DNA from: Pseudomonas shahriarae
GTDB taxonomy: Bacteria > Pseudomonadota > Gammaproteobacteria > Pseudomonadales > Pseudomonadaceae
DNA: 64,000 bases
Reading direction: 5' to 3'
NCBI RefSeq assembly: GCF_014268455.2
Contig: NZ_CP077085.1
Location: 3,265,001-3,329,000 of the forward strand
Shown here: positions 45,081 through 54,800 of the stretch, in pieces
Position numbering within the stretch: the first letter of the stretch is position 1
Layout of the letters: every line of letters starts with the position of its first letter
Program-made: the position numbers and the translations under genes
Notes under the pieces: model-generated
The model's database searches: none
Told to the model about the DNA's origin: nothing
The model's input: the letters and a program-made list of their open reading frames with translations, nothing else

Positions 45081-45911
45081 CTACTGATGCACGGCGAGCT
45101 GGTAAGCCGTGTATTTACGAATATTGATAACGCCGGTATCGAAGATCAGGTATTGGCCCTTGATCCCCAGCAGCGTGCCTTCGGCAATCGGGTTCTTGTC
45201 CAGGTTGAAACTGACGATCTTGGCTGGATATTGCTCCACCGGGTAGCGGATTTCGAGGGGCTCGATATCGGTTACCGGTTGGATGGCCTGCAGGCCAAAG
45301 CGTTCCTGCAATTGCAGCAGGCCGTCGGCGCAGGAGACAAACAGCTCGTCGCGTACCTGCGCAAGGTCTACCGCTGCCGCGTCGCCCTTGAGCAAGGCGC
45401 GCCAATTGGTCTTGTCGGCGACCTGGCTGCGCAGCACATCTTCGACAAAGCCCGATTGCTGGCGCGTGGCCACGCGCATGATCGGCAATGCCTGGCTCGC
45501 GCCCTGGTCCAGCCAGCGCGTGGGCAACTGGGTGGCGCGGGTGATGCCGACCTTGATCCCCGACGAGTTCGCCAGGTACACCACATGGTCGGTCATGCAG
45601 AATTTCTCGCCCCAGGCCGGATCGCGGCAAGTGCCGGCATCGAAATGGCAGCGCTCGGGGCTCATGATGCACAGGTCGCACTGGGCCAGCTTGGTCATGC
45701 ACGGGTAGCAAAAACCCTGGCTGAAGCTGGTCTTGGTCTTGCGTCCGCAATGGGTGCAGTGGATCGCACCGAGGTATTCCAGGCGTATATGAGTGCCAAT
45801 CAACGGGTTGACCGGCACCTCGGTGTCGCCCAGGCGAAAAGCGTATTGAACGGTCGGCGAACCCAGTTGCGCCGACATCTTGCTGACTGCACCACGGCCA
45901 ATCTCAATCAA
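45081..45911 (-). CDS. DUF2797 family protein with cysteine clusters
   Basis: Protein of 276 residues of unknown function. Its middle carries a dense set of Cys/His pairs suited to zinc: IHCTHCGRKT (about 55), FCYPCMTKLAQCDLC (about 70-85), then ERCHFDAGTC and KFCMTDH. A GIY-YIG-like stretch follows (YLANSSGIKVGITRATQLPTRWLDQGA). I start it at the TTG at 45911, which overlaps the DUF1315 stop codon (TTGA) and gives IEIGRGAVSKMSAQ. The first ATG (45878) would shorten it by 11 residues, and the longest frame starts inside DUF1315. Confidence 0.85.
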   Translation of the reverse strand: MIEIGRGAVSKMSAQLGSPTVQYAFRLGDTEVPVNPLIGTHIRLEYLGAIHCTHCGRKTKTSFSQGFCYPCMTKLAQCDLCIMSPERCHFDAGTCRDPAWGEKFCMTDHVVYLANSSGIKVGITRATQLPTRWLDQGASQALPIMRVATRQQSGFVEDVLRSQVADKTNWRALLKGDAAAVDLAQVRDELFVSCADGLLQLQERFGLQAIQPVTDIEPLEIRYPVEQYPAKIVSFNLDKNPIAEGTLLGIKGQYLIFDTGVINIRKYTAYQLAVHQ

Positions 45912-46168
45912 TGGATGGCATCCGACTTGAACAGGATGTTTTCCACCGGGGTCGACTTCGATTGGCATTCCTGCGGGCCCATATAGCCGGTGCGCTGGTC
46001 TTCCGGCAGGTTTTGCAGCTCCCAGGCGATCATGGCCTGCAACGACAGCTCGCGCTGTTCGGCAGTGAGCTTGCGGCCGTCGGCCCATTTACCGATTTCC
46101 ACGGCGAGCTTGAGGCTCTGGTAGATATCCGGGGTGATGTTTTCGATCATTTCAGCAAAAGAGGACAT
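45908..46168 (-). CDS. DUF1315 family protein
   Basis: Small soluble protein of 86 residues: MSSFAEMIENITPDIYQSLKLAVEIGKWADGRKLTAEQ is the family pattern, followed by LQAMIAWELQNLPEDQRTGYM. Its function is unknown. The ATG is preceded by AAGGAAGAG. It is translationally coupled to the DUF2797 gene, and the two commonly occur together in Pseudomonas. Confidence 0.9.
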   Translation of the reverse strand: MSSFAEMIENITPDIYQSLKLAVEIGKWADGRKLTAEQRELSLQAMIAWELQNLPEDQRTGYMGPQECQSKSTPVENILFKSDAIH

Positions 46169-46198
46169 AAGACTCTTCCTTCAATAATGGGCAGAGAT

Positions 46199-47068
46199 TC
46201 AAGCGTTACGTTTATGGCGGCTGTACAACCCGCCGAGCAAACCGGTGATGCAACCCGCCACCAGGCCGCCGACATGGGCCGCATTGGCGATTTCGCCGAA
46301 GCCGATCATCGAGACCAGGCCCGACAGGCACAGCACCAGCCACACCAGCATCATCACCAGCACGCCGCGCGGCAGGCGATACGCCGGGTTGGGCGCAAGC
46401 AATTGGTAGATCCAGCAATGGCCGAGCAAGCCGTACAACACGCCGGACAGACCACCGAACAGGCCGGGCCCGCCAAAGGTGTATTGCGCATAGTTGGAGG
46501 CCAGGCTGAACAGCATCGTCAGGCCCAGCAGGTTGATACTGCCCTGGCGCGCCTCGATGCGCCGCCCCAGCTCCCAGTACCACATGCCGTTCATGGCCAG
46601 GTGCAGGATGCCGAAGTGGATCAGCATCGGCGTGATCAACCGCCACCACTGCCCTGCCGCCAGGCTGTCGGCCAGGGGCGTGAAATACAGGTACTCACCG
46701 GCCACGTGGAAATTCAGGAACGTCAGCCAGCTCATGGCTTGCAAGTTGTCGCCGAGCATCGTGACCGCAGCGACGACCAGGCTCAGCAGCAACACACCCG
46801 CGGTCAGCGGGCTGTGGCGCAGTTGCTGGAGGAAGCCGGGGCGCTTGGCTACCGGTTCCTGGGGAATATCCAGCTGCTGGTCCGGATCGCCGGCCGGGAA
46901 ACGCTGATATAGACTGCGCACGTCTTCGCTGATCGCGTCCGGCACCCACAGCACCTGCTCGCCGGCCTCTTCACTGACGCGATGGGGCACCTGCATGCGC
47001 TGCAACAGTTTGACGAAGCCAGCCAGGTCGACCGTCAGCGGCAAGCGTAAAACGGCCACGTTACTCAT
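46199..47068 (-). CDS. Rhomboid intramembrane serine protease (GlpG-like)
   Basis: Inner-membrane protease of 289 residues. A cytoplasmic N-domain (about 1-88) like that of GlpG precedes six membrane helices. The conserved WWRLITPMLIHFGILHLAMN stretch (141-160) includes the HxxxHxxxN oxyanion region. The catalytic serine is in GGLSGVLYGLLG (S208) and the catalytic histidine in NAAHVGGLVAG (H265). The spacing between them is normal, so an active enzyme is predicted. It overlaps the upstream phosphatase gene by 8 bases. Confidence 0.93.
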   Translation of the reverse strand: MSNVAVLRLPLTVDLAGFVKLLQRMQVPHRVSEEAGEQVLWVPDAISEDVRSLYQRFPAGDPDQQLDIPQEPVAKRPGFLQQLRHSPLTAGVLLLSLVVAAVTMLGDNLQAMSWLTFLNFHVAGEYLYFTPLADSLAAGQWWRLITPMLIHFGILHLAMNGMWYWELGRRIEARQGSINLLGLTMLFSLASNYAQYTFGGPGLFGGLSGVLYGLLGHCWIYQLLAPNPAYRLPRGVLVMMLVWLVLCLSGLVSMIGFGEIANAAHVGGLVAGCITGLLGGLYSRHKRNA

Positions 47069-48035
47069 GAATCACCTCAGGGCGCTCGACATCGACCCAC
47101 ACGAACTTGTTGGGGTCCAGGCAGGTTTCCTGATCCAGGCGATACGCCACCAGCTTGCCGTAGAGCACTGCGCTGTAGTCCAGGCAGGCCAGGTTCGAGC
47201 GGATCGGCGCCGGTTTGCCGCTGCGCCAGTAATGGCCGACAAACAGCAAGGGTTCATCGACGCCATAGCGCAACAGGGAGTTTTTCTCGGTCGAAGACAA
47301 CGGCGTACGGGCCACCGGATCGGGCAAGGCATCGGGTTGGAACACGATATCGCCGTAGGTCTTCGGGTCGTCTTCCCAGAACTTGGTGCGAAAGAACGAA
47401 CGGGTCAGGCCATCGCCGCCGGTCAGCGTCAGGCCGTCCGGCAGGCGCATATCGGTGCCGCGCAGCAGGCGATCGAAGGCGTTGCAGGCAAAACTGCCCG
47501 GCACCGCCGCCGCCTGCAGGAAATGCTCGTCGATGCAGCCGTCGGGGAATTGCCGGCGCAGCGGTTCGATCAACCCCGAATCCCAGCAGGCGTGCACCAC
47601 GCGGAAACGCCCGGCATCGACAAACAACGGCATGTCGTAGAACCAGCCGAGGAAGTCATGCCAGTCGCCGGGGTGGTGTTCGAACTGGGTCAGGGTCTCG
47701 TGGATCAGCCGCGCGTGGCGTGGCGAATGTTCGCGCACGTACTGCTTGCCACTGCCGGGCGGCGCCAGGGTGCTCCAGCCCAGGGCGTTGAACTCGTGGT
47801 TGCCCATGATGCACAGCGCCTGGCCGGCTTCGACCATGTCGTGGACGATATGCAGCGCCTCACGGATGCGCGGGCCACGGTCGATGATATCGCCGAGGAA
47901 CACCGCCATGCGTGATGGGTGGCGCCAGACGCCGCCCTGCTTGTGGTAACCCATCTGGTCGAGCAGGTGCTCAAGGGTATGAGCGCAACCGTGCACGTCA
48001 CCAATCAGGTCGTAGCTACGCGCGGGATCGAGCAT
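47061..48035 (-). CDS. PPP-type metallophosphoesterase (serine/threonine phosphatase-like)
   Basis: Phosphoesterase of 324 residues with a dinuclear metal site: DLIGDVHGCAHTLEHLL (residue 9 on), VFLGDIIDRGPRIREAL (about 55), CIMGNHEFNALG (about 85), and later His in RVVHACWDSGL (about 165) and FVGHYWRSGKP (about 270). The layout fits bacterial PrpE/ApaH-like phosphatases, so protein or diadenosine-polyphosphate substrates are both possible. I start at the ATG at 48035, which shares one base with the nadK stop (TGATG); the open frame continues to 48086. Confidence 0.9.
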   Translation of the reverse strand: MLDPARSYDLIGDVHGCAHTLEHLLDQMGYHKQGGVWRHPSRMAVFLGDIIDRGPRIREALHIVHDMVEAGQALCIMGNHEFNALGWSTLAPPGSGKQYVREHSPRHARLIHETLTQFEHHPGDWHDFLGWFYDMPLFVDAGRFRVVHACWDSGLIEPLRRQFPDGCIDEHFLQAAAVPGSFACNAFDRLLRGTDMRLPDGLTLTGGDGLTRSFFRTKFWEDDPKTYGDIVFQPDALPDPVARTPLSSTEKNSLLRYGVDEPLLFVGHYWRSGKPAPIRSNLACLDYSAVLYGKLVAYRLDQETCLDPNKFVWVDVERPEVIHE

Positions 48036-48925
48036 CAGTCGCCTCCACCCCCCAAGCGGCTGCCCCAGCCCAGCTTGGTGCGGCACACTTCGTAGTAGTT
48101 GTGATCCAGTGGGTGGATCAACCGCAGCTTCTGCGCCTTTTTGCTCACGGTGATGGTGTCACCGGGGGCGCAGGTGAAGTGGTTCTGCCCGTCACAGGAA
48201 ACTTGCGGGTAGATCTGCATGTCTTTGGAGACCACGATTTTCAACTCACTGTTGCCATCGACCACAATCGGTCGGCTAGACAACATATGGGGGTACATCG
48301 GCACGATCACAATGGCATCCAGCTTGGGATGCATGATCGGCCCGCCGGCCGACAGCGCATAGGCCGTGGACCCGGTGGGCGTGGCGACAATCAGGCCGTC
48401 GGCCTTCTGGCTGCAGACGAACTGGCCGTCGATATACAGCTCGAACTCGATCATCCGCGTCGACTTGCCGGGGTGCAGCACCACATCGTTGAGGGCATCG
48501 CCCTGGCCGATGGCTTCGCCATGGCGGCGCACTTCGGCTTGCAGCAGGAAGCGGTTTTCCACCAGGTAGTGGCCGTCCAGCACCTTGGCCACTTCAACTT
48601 CCAGGTCGTCGGGGCGGATATCGGTGAGGAACCCCAGGCTGCCCCGGTTGATCCCCAGTACCGGCACGTTATGCCGCGCCAGGGCCCGGGCGGCGCCCAG
48701 CAGGCTGCCGTCGCCGCCGACCACAATCACCATGTCGCAGACTTCACCGAGCATTTTGCGCGACGAGGTCTGCAGGCCGTGGCCCGGCAGAATCTCGGCG
48801 ATGGTGTCTTCGAGGATCACATGCAGGTGGCGCTCAAGCAGAAACTTTTTCAGCCGGCGGACCGTGTCCAGAACCTGGGTACTGCCCAGGCGACCGATGA
48901 TGCCGATATTGCGAAATTGCTCCAT
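48035..48925 (-). CDS. nadK: NAD kinase
   Basis: Makes NADP+ from NAD+ in the cytoplasm. The 296-residue protein has the diagnostic VVGGDGSLLGAARAL (about residue 68-82), GINRGSLGFLTDI (about 92-104) and ATPTGSTAYALSAGGPIM (about 175-190). The length is normal. It is the first gene of a unit with the phosphatase and rhomboid genes, joined by 1- and 8-base overlaps. The strand switches to DUF1853 after about 155 bases. Confidence 0.96.
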   Translation of the reverse strand: MEQFRNIGIIGRLGSTQVLDTVRRLKKFLLERHLHVILEDTIAEILPGHGLQTSSRKMLGEVCDMVIVVGGDGSLLGAARALARHNVPVLGINRGSLGFLTDIRPDDLEVEVAKVLDGHYLVENRFLLQAEVRRHGEAIGQGDALNDVVLHPGKSTRMIEFELYIDGQFVCSQKADGLIVATPTGSTAYALSAGGPIMHPKLDAIVIVPMYPHMLSSRPIVVDGNSELKIVVSKDMQIYPQVSCDGQNHFTCAPGDTITVSKKAQKLRLIHPLDHNYYEVCRTKLGWGSRLGGGGD

Positions 48926-49079
48926 GGGGCTCCTGCAGGGTTTGGGTCTGGCAAAAAGAACGATTATGGGCGAAAGGCCGCATTAGACAAAATCCTTTGT
49001 CGCCCCAGGCCCCAGACGACAACGGTTCTCAACACTTCCAGGGGGCACGCGGCGAGTAGGAAACAGCTATGCTCGGACC

Positions 49080-50027
49080 ATGAATCCGTTTCCCGACCTG
49101 CAGCCTCTGCCCCGTCAATTGCGTCATCCCGCAGTGCGGGATCTGGCGTGGGTGATCCTCGCCCCGCCGATGCTCGCGCAGACGCCCTGGCCACAACGTC
49201 ACCCCCTGGCCGGCAGTGACTGGGTGCAGCAGCCTGCGGCCCTGGAGCAATGGCTCAGGCGCCTGGACCAGGACAGCAGCGCCCTGCTGCATTGGCTGAG
49301 CCTGGCACGCACCCGGCGCCTGGGCCTGTATTACGAACGCCTGTGGCAATTTGCCGTGCAGCACGCCCCTGGCGTGGAGTTGCTGGCGGCCAACCTGCCG
49401 ATCCGCCAGGCCGGGCACACCCTGGGTGAGCTGGACATGCTGCTGCGCGACCGTGACGGCGTGCATCATCTGGAGTTGGCGATCAAGCTTTACCTCGGCC
49501 CCCAGGACGGCAACGGCCAGGACACCGCGCAATGGCTGGGCCCGGGTTGTCACGACCGCCTGGATCGCAAGCTGGCGCATCTGGCAGACCACCAACTGCC
49601 CATCTCGGCCAGGGCGCAAAGCCGGGAGGTGCTGGCGACGCTGGATATCCAGGAGTTCACCGCCCATCTGTGGCTCGGCGGCTACCTGTTGTACCCCTGG
49701 CCCGGCGAGGCCGCCCCGCCTTTCGGCGCCCACCCCCAGCATTTGCGCGGGCGCTGGTTGCATCAGCGCGATTGGCAGGACTTTATCCAGGCCAGCCCGC
49801 CGGGCCGCTGGCAGCCCCTGCCGCGCCATGCCTGGCTGGCGCCGGCGCATTACCCGGCGGAAGAAATCTGGAGTGAAGAGCAGATGCAGCACTGGTTGGT
49901 CGACCTTGACCCGATGGCGCCGGCGCAATTGTTGGTGCGCATGATGCAGAACGGCGGGGATTGGGAGGAAGCGGAGCGGCTGTTTCTGGTGGCGGATCTT
50001 TGGCCGAATGTGCCGGGGGCTAGCTGA
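49080..50027 (+). CDS. DUF1853 family protein
   Basis: Soluble 315-residue protein of unknown function. Family features include [17 protein letters not shown] near the start and the stretch [30 protein letters not shown] (about residues 115-145), whose D-x(n)-E-x-K spacing resembles the PD-(D/E)XK nuclease core. That resemblance is my inference. No signal peptide. It is divergent from nadK and followed by a REP pair. Confidence 0.85.
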   Translation: MNPFPDLQPLPRQLRHPAVRDLAWVILAPPMLAQTPWPQRHPLAGSDWVQQPAALEQWLRRLDQDSSALLHWLSLARTRRLGLYYERLWQFAVQHAPGVELLAANLPIRQAGHTLGELDMLLRDRDGVHHLELAIKLYLGPQDGNGQDTAQWLGPGCHDRLDRKLAHLADHQLPISARAQSREVLATLDIQEFTAHLWLGGYLLYPWPGEAAPPFGAHPQHLRGRWLHQRDWQDFIQASPPGRWQPLPRHAWLAPAHYPAEEIWSEEQMQHWLVDLDPMAPAQLLVRMMQNGGDWEEAERLFLVADLWPNVPGAS

Positions 50028-50055
50028 TCGTTTTGCGGTGGGTTTGAGGGCCTTG

Positions 50056-50143
50056 TCGCAGGCAAGCCAGCTCCCACATTCAAGCGCATTCCAAAGGATG
50101 TACGCGGCCAAATGTGGGAGCGGACTTGCTCGCAATAGCGATA
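50056..50143. repeat. REPIN (inverted REP pair) between DUF1853 and the VWA gene
   Basis: TCGCAGGCAAGCCAGCTCCC... (50056-50080) and AATGTGGGAGCGGACTTGCT... (50111-50143) are two REP units in inverse orientation with a 30-base spacer, between convergent genes. Confidence 0.82.
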
Positions 50144-50152
50144 GCAGCAGCG

Positions 50153-50710
50153 CTACAGGCTATCAATATGCCGATAATCCACCTGCAACCCGGCGGCCAG
50201 CTCCCGCGCCCGCCCCAGCCGGATCGGCCCACGTTCGATATCCACCAGCAAGCCTTGGCACTCCAGCAATGGCAACGCGCCAATGTTTTTCAATCGGCCA
50301 TCGGTAATCACCAGCAACCGCTGCTGTTCAGCCGGATAGCGCTTGCGCCGCGCCGCCAGCCAATGCCCGGCCTCGGTCAACGCCGCCAGGAGCGGCGTCC
50401 CTCCGCCGGCGCCCAGGCCATCCAGCCAACGCCCCAGGCCCTTGGCCGCTTTCAAGCCTTGTACCTGCCAGCTCGGCACTTGCCCGCTGGCGGTCAACAA
50501 CGCCAGTCGCGCCCGCTGCCGATAGGCGTCGTCGAACACCTGCGCGAGCAAGCCCTTGGCATCGCTAAGCGCCTGATGCCGCCGAGTGGACGCCGAGGCA
50601 TCGACAATCACCAGCCACAGCTCATGGGAGGCACGGCTGCGGTTGCAGTACACCAGGTCTTTACGCGATTGTGGTCGCCCGCCCAACAAGGTGCCCGGCC
50701 AATTGACCAT
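50153..50710 (-). CDS. VWA-domain protein, ChlD-like chelatase partner
   Basis: Small von Willebrand A protein of 185 residues as drawn. The metal-ion-dependent site DASAS is present in LWLVIVDASASTRRHQ (about residue 38), with the later Thr in GAGGGTPLLAALTEAG and Asp in LLVITDGRLKNIG. It resembles the C-terminal part of ChlD/BchD, which pairs with ChlI ATPases in metal chelatases. The ATG at 50710 is the only usual start codon, but the reading frame is open for a further 125 bases and overlaps the end of the ATPase gene without ATG, GTG or TTG. The true start may be a rare CTG or ATT there. Confidence 0.82.
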   Translation of the reverse strand: MVNWPGTLLGGRPQSRKDLVYCNRSRASHELWLVIVDASASTRRHQALSDAKGLLAQVFDDAYRQRARLALLTASGQVPSWQVQGLKAAKGLGRWLDGLGAGGGTPLLAALTEAGHWLAARRKRYPAEQQRLLVITDGRLKNIGALPLLECQGLLVDIERGPIRLGRARELAAGLQVDYRHIDSL

Positions 50711-50808
50711 CCCCTCGGCGCCGTTGCGCGCCCGCCCTTGCCTGCCTTGATCCAGTCGACCCGCCTTGGGCCGGGCATCCGCCCCCGCGTCAGGTCGGGG
50801 GCGAATGC

Positions 50809-51807
50809 CTAGGGCTTTTTTGGCCAGGTGGGTATTTCACGGCGGGCACCCGTTACTTGTGTAGACGGAGGCATTTCACCCCACTGTCCCTGGCCGCTGC
50901 TGGGGTCAGTGGGTTTGGGCGCCGGCGCATTTTCCGGCGGGTGGGCGGCAGATGAATGCTCCTGGCGACGATGGCGCAGGGCAAATTCGGCAACGGCCTC
51001 TATATCTTCTTCAGCGATGGCCGCAGCCCCACGCCACGCCGCATGGGCCCGCGCCCCGCGCAACCACACCAGATCGGCGCGCAGGCCATCCACACCAGCG
51101 GCAAAGCAGCGCTCGGTAATCTGCGCCAGGGCCTGGTCATCCAGGGCGATGCTTTCCAGGCGTGCACGGGCCTGGGTGCAACGCGCACGCAGCGCCGCTT
51201 GCTGGTCAGCCCACTGCGCGCAGAACGCCCCAGGGTCGCTATCGAAATCCAGGCGCCGACGGATGATCTGCCCGCGCTCGGTCGGCAAAGTCTGCCCGCT
51301 CAATGCCACGTTGAAACCGAACCGATCCAGCAACTGCGGACGCAATTCACCCTCTTCCGGGTTCATCGTGCCGATCAGCACAAAACGCGCCGAGTGCCGG
51401 TGGGATATACCGTCGCGTTCGATCAGGTTGGTGCCACTGGCGGCTACATCCAATAGCAGGTCCACCAGATGATCAGGCAGTAGATTGACCTCATCCACAT
51501 ACAGTACCCCGCCATCGGCCTTGGCCAGCACCCCAGGGGAAAACTGCGCACGGCCTTCGCTCAGCGCCGCATCCAGGTCCAGAGTGCCGACCAAACGCTC
51601 TTCGGTGGCGCCCAACGGCAAGGTGACGAATTGCCCGCTGGCCAACAGGTCCGCCAGGCCGCGAGCCAGGGTGGACTTGGCCATGCCGCGCGGGCCTTCG
51701 ATCAGCACGCCACCGATCTTCGGGTCGATGGCGGTCAGGCACAGGGCAAGCTTCAGGTCGTCGGCACCGACCACTGCCGACAGTGGGAAATGGGGGATGT
51801 CAGTCAT
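50809..51807 (-). CDS. ChlI/BchI-type AAA+ chelatase ATPase
   Basis: ATPase subunit of a metal chelatase, 332 residues. Walker A is GVLIEGPRGMAKSTLARGL (about residues 33-51), Walker B GVLYVDEVNLLPDHLVDLLLD (about 100-120), and sensor-1 and arginine-finger regions follow (FVLIGTMNPEEGELRPQLLDRFG). It starts at the ATG at 51807, sharing one base with the cobN stop. Lying between cobN and a VWA gene, it very probably drives cobalt insertion with CobN, in place of the CobS/CobT pair used in other aerobic pathways. Confidence 0.92.
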   Translation of the reverse strand: MTDIPHFPLSAVVGADDLKLALCLTAIDPKIGGVLIEGPRGMAKSTLARGLADLLASGQFVTLPLGATEERLVGTLDLDAALSEGRAQFSPGVLAKADGGVLYVDEVNLLPDHLVDLLLDVAASGTNLIERDGISHRHSARFVLIGTMNPEEGELRPQLLDRFGFNVALSGQTLPTERGQIIRRRLDFDSDPGAFCAQWADQQAALRARCTQARARLESIALDDQALAQITERCFAAGVDGLRADLVWLRGARAHAAWRGAAAIAEEDIEAVAEFALRHRRQEHSSAAHPPENAPAPKPTDPSSGQGQWGEMPPSTQVTGARREIPTWPKKP

Positions 51808-54800
51808 CAACTGTCTTCTTCTATGTCCAGCAACAGGTTTTCCAATGCCTCGCGGTACGCCCCCGGTGCCTGCCACATACCGCGCTGCTGGGCTTCCAGC
51901 ATGCGCTCGGTCATGTCGCGCAAGGCCGCGGGGTTGTGCTGTTGCACAAACGCCCGGGTGTCGGGGTCGAGCAGGTAAGCATCGGCCAGCAATGCATATT
52001 GGTGGTCATCGATCAGCGCCGTGGTCGCGTCGAAGGCGAACAGATTGTCCACCGTCGCCGCCATCTCGAACGCGCCTTTATAGCCGTGGCGCTTGACCCC
52101 TTCGATCCACTTGGGGTTGGCGGCGCGGGAACGGATCACCCGGTTCAGCTCTTCCTTCAGCGTGCGGATTTTCGGCAAGTCCGGCTGGCTATGATCGCCA
52201 TGGTAGCTGGCGGCCTTGGCGCCACTGAGGGTTTCCACGGCGGCGAGCATACCGCCCTGGAATTGGTAATAGTCATTGGAGTCGAGCAAGTCGTGCTCGT
52301 GGTTATCCTGGTTCTGCAGCACGGCCTGCACCTGGCTCAGGCGCTGGGCGAACTGTTCACGGGCGGCGGTGCCTTCATCCGCACCGCCATAGGCGTAGCC
52401 CCCCCAATTCAGGTAGACCTCGGCCAGGTCTTCGCGGCTTTGCCACAGGCGACCGTCAATCGCGCCCTGCACACCCGCGCCATAGGCCCCAGGCTTGGCG
52501 CCGAAAATGCGCCAGCCGGCCTGCTTGGCCGCAGCCTCTTCATCCAGGCCCGACTTGCGCAGCGCCTCGCGCTCGCTGCGCACCTTGGCCGCCAGGGGGT
52601 TCAGGTCGTCCGGCTCATCCAGCGCCGCGACCGCCTGCACCGCAGCATCGAACAGGCGGATCAGGTTGGCGAACGCATCGCGGAAGAACCCCGACACCCG
52701 CAGCGTGACGTCAACTCGCGGGCGGTCGAGCAAGCTGATGGGCAATATCTCAAAATCATCGACACGCTGGCTGCCCGTGGCCCACACCGGTCGCACGCCC
52801 ATCAGTGCCATGGCCTGGGCGATATCGTCACCGCCGGTGCGCATGGTCGCGGTGCCCCACACGGAAAGCCCCAACTGACGCAGATGGTCACCATGGTCCT
52901 GCAGGTGCCGCTCAAGCATCAGGTTTGCGGATTGGAAACCGATACGCCAGGCAGTCGTGGTAGGCAGGTTACGCACGTCGACGGTGAAGAAATTGCGCCC
53001 GGTCGGCAGCACATCCAGGCGCCCACGACTCGGCGCACCACTGGGGCCCGCCGGCACGAAACGACCGCTCAACGCCTCCAGCAAGCCATGCATTTCGGCC
53101 GGGCCACAGGCATCCAGGCGCGGTGCGACGACGATGCGCAGGCTTTCGATCACCGATTTCACCTCCTCCCAGCCCGGCTCCTCAAGCTGTTCGAGCGGGC
53201 CTTCCAGCGCCTGTTCGATCAACCGCGCCGCATACAACTCCAGGCGCTCGCGAGTATCGCCAGCGGTACGCCACAACTGCCCGTCGATCTTCTGCAGCAC
53301 CTCGGGGCGGCGCCCGGTCCAGGGTTCGGCCAGCGCGCAGTCCAGCGGGTCAAAGCCCAGCTCAAAGGCCTTGGCCAATACCCGCAGCAGGCTTGATTGC
53401 GGACCCCGCCCATCGCCACGCGGAATGCGCAGCAGGGCCAGCAAGGTGTCGATACGCAGGCGGCCTTCGGGCGACTCGCCAAAGATATGCAGGCCGTCGC
53501 GGATCTGCGACTCCTTCAGATCGCACAGGTAGGTGTCCAGGCGCGGCAGCCAGACGGCAGCGTCAGCCTCGTTATCCAGTTCCAGCTCTTGATCGATGCG
53601 GGTTTCGCGCACCAGCTTGAGGATGTCCTTTTGCAGCTCCAGAGCGCGTCGCGGATCGAGCAACTGCGCCTCGTAATACTCATCCGCCAACAATTCCAGA
53701 CTGCGCAATGGGCCATAGGTTTCGGCGCGGGTCAGCGGCGGCATCAAATGGTCGATGATCACCGCCTGGGTCCGGCGCTTGGCCTGGGCACCCTCGCCCG
53801 GATCATTGACGATAAACGGATAGATGTTCGGCAGCGGTCCCAGCAATGCATCTGGCCAGCAGTTCTCGGACAGCCCGACGCCTTTACCCGGCAGCCATTC
53901 CAGGTTGCCGTGCTTGCCGACGTGGATCACGCCATGGGCGCCGTAGGTGTGGCGCAGCCAGAAATAGAACGCCAGGTAAGCGTGGGGCGGCACCAGGTCC
54001 GGGTCGTGGTACACCGCGCTGGCATCCACCTGGTAGCCCCGCGCCGGCTGGATGCCGACAAAGGTCAGGCCCAGGCGCAGGCCGGCGATCATCATGCGCC
54101 CGTCGCGGCACATCGGATCGTTATGAGGCGTGCCCCAGCGTTCCAGCACGGCCTGGCGGTTGGCCTCGGGCAAGCGATTGAACATCGCCTGGTATTCGTC
54201 CAGGCCCAGGCTTTGATGGCAGGGGCGCAGGTCGAGGCTGTCCAGGTCGTTGGTGACACCGCCGAGCAGGTCATGGATCAGCGCAGTGCCGCTGGCCGGC
54301 AATGCATCCGGCAGCGGATAACCCTCGGCCTGCAGGGCCCGCAGGATATTCAAGGCCGCGGCCGGGGTGTCCAGGCCCACGCCATTACCGATGCGCCCAT
54401 CACGGGTCGGGTAGTTGGCGAGGATCAGCGCAATGCGCTTGTCGGCATGCGGCACCCGTGCCAGCTCGACCCAGCGCCGCGCCAGTTCGGCGACAAAGTC
54501 CATGCGTTCGGGGGCCGCGCGGTAGCACACCACGTCCGATTGGCTGCGCTCGCTGCGCCAGGCCAGGTCCTTGAAGCTGATCGGGCGGCTGATGATGCGC
54601 CCGTCCAGCTCCGGCAAAGCAATGTGCATCGCCAGATCACGCGGGCCGAGGCCCTGCTCGCTGGCTTCCCAGCCGGGCTGGTTGTCCTGGGCGCAGATCG
54701 CCTGGATCACCGGGATATTGCGGCGAAACGGCCGCAGATGGGGCGCTTCGGGGCTGGATTGGGCAAAGCCGGTGGTGTTCAGAATCACCGCCGCCCCGAC

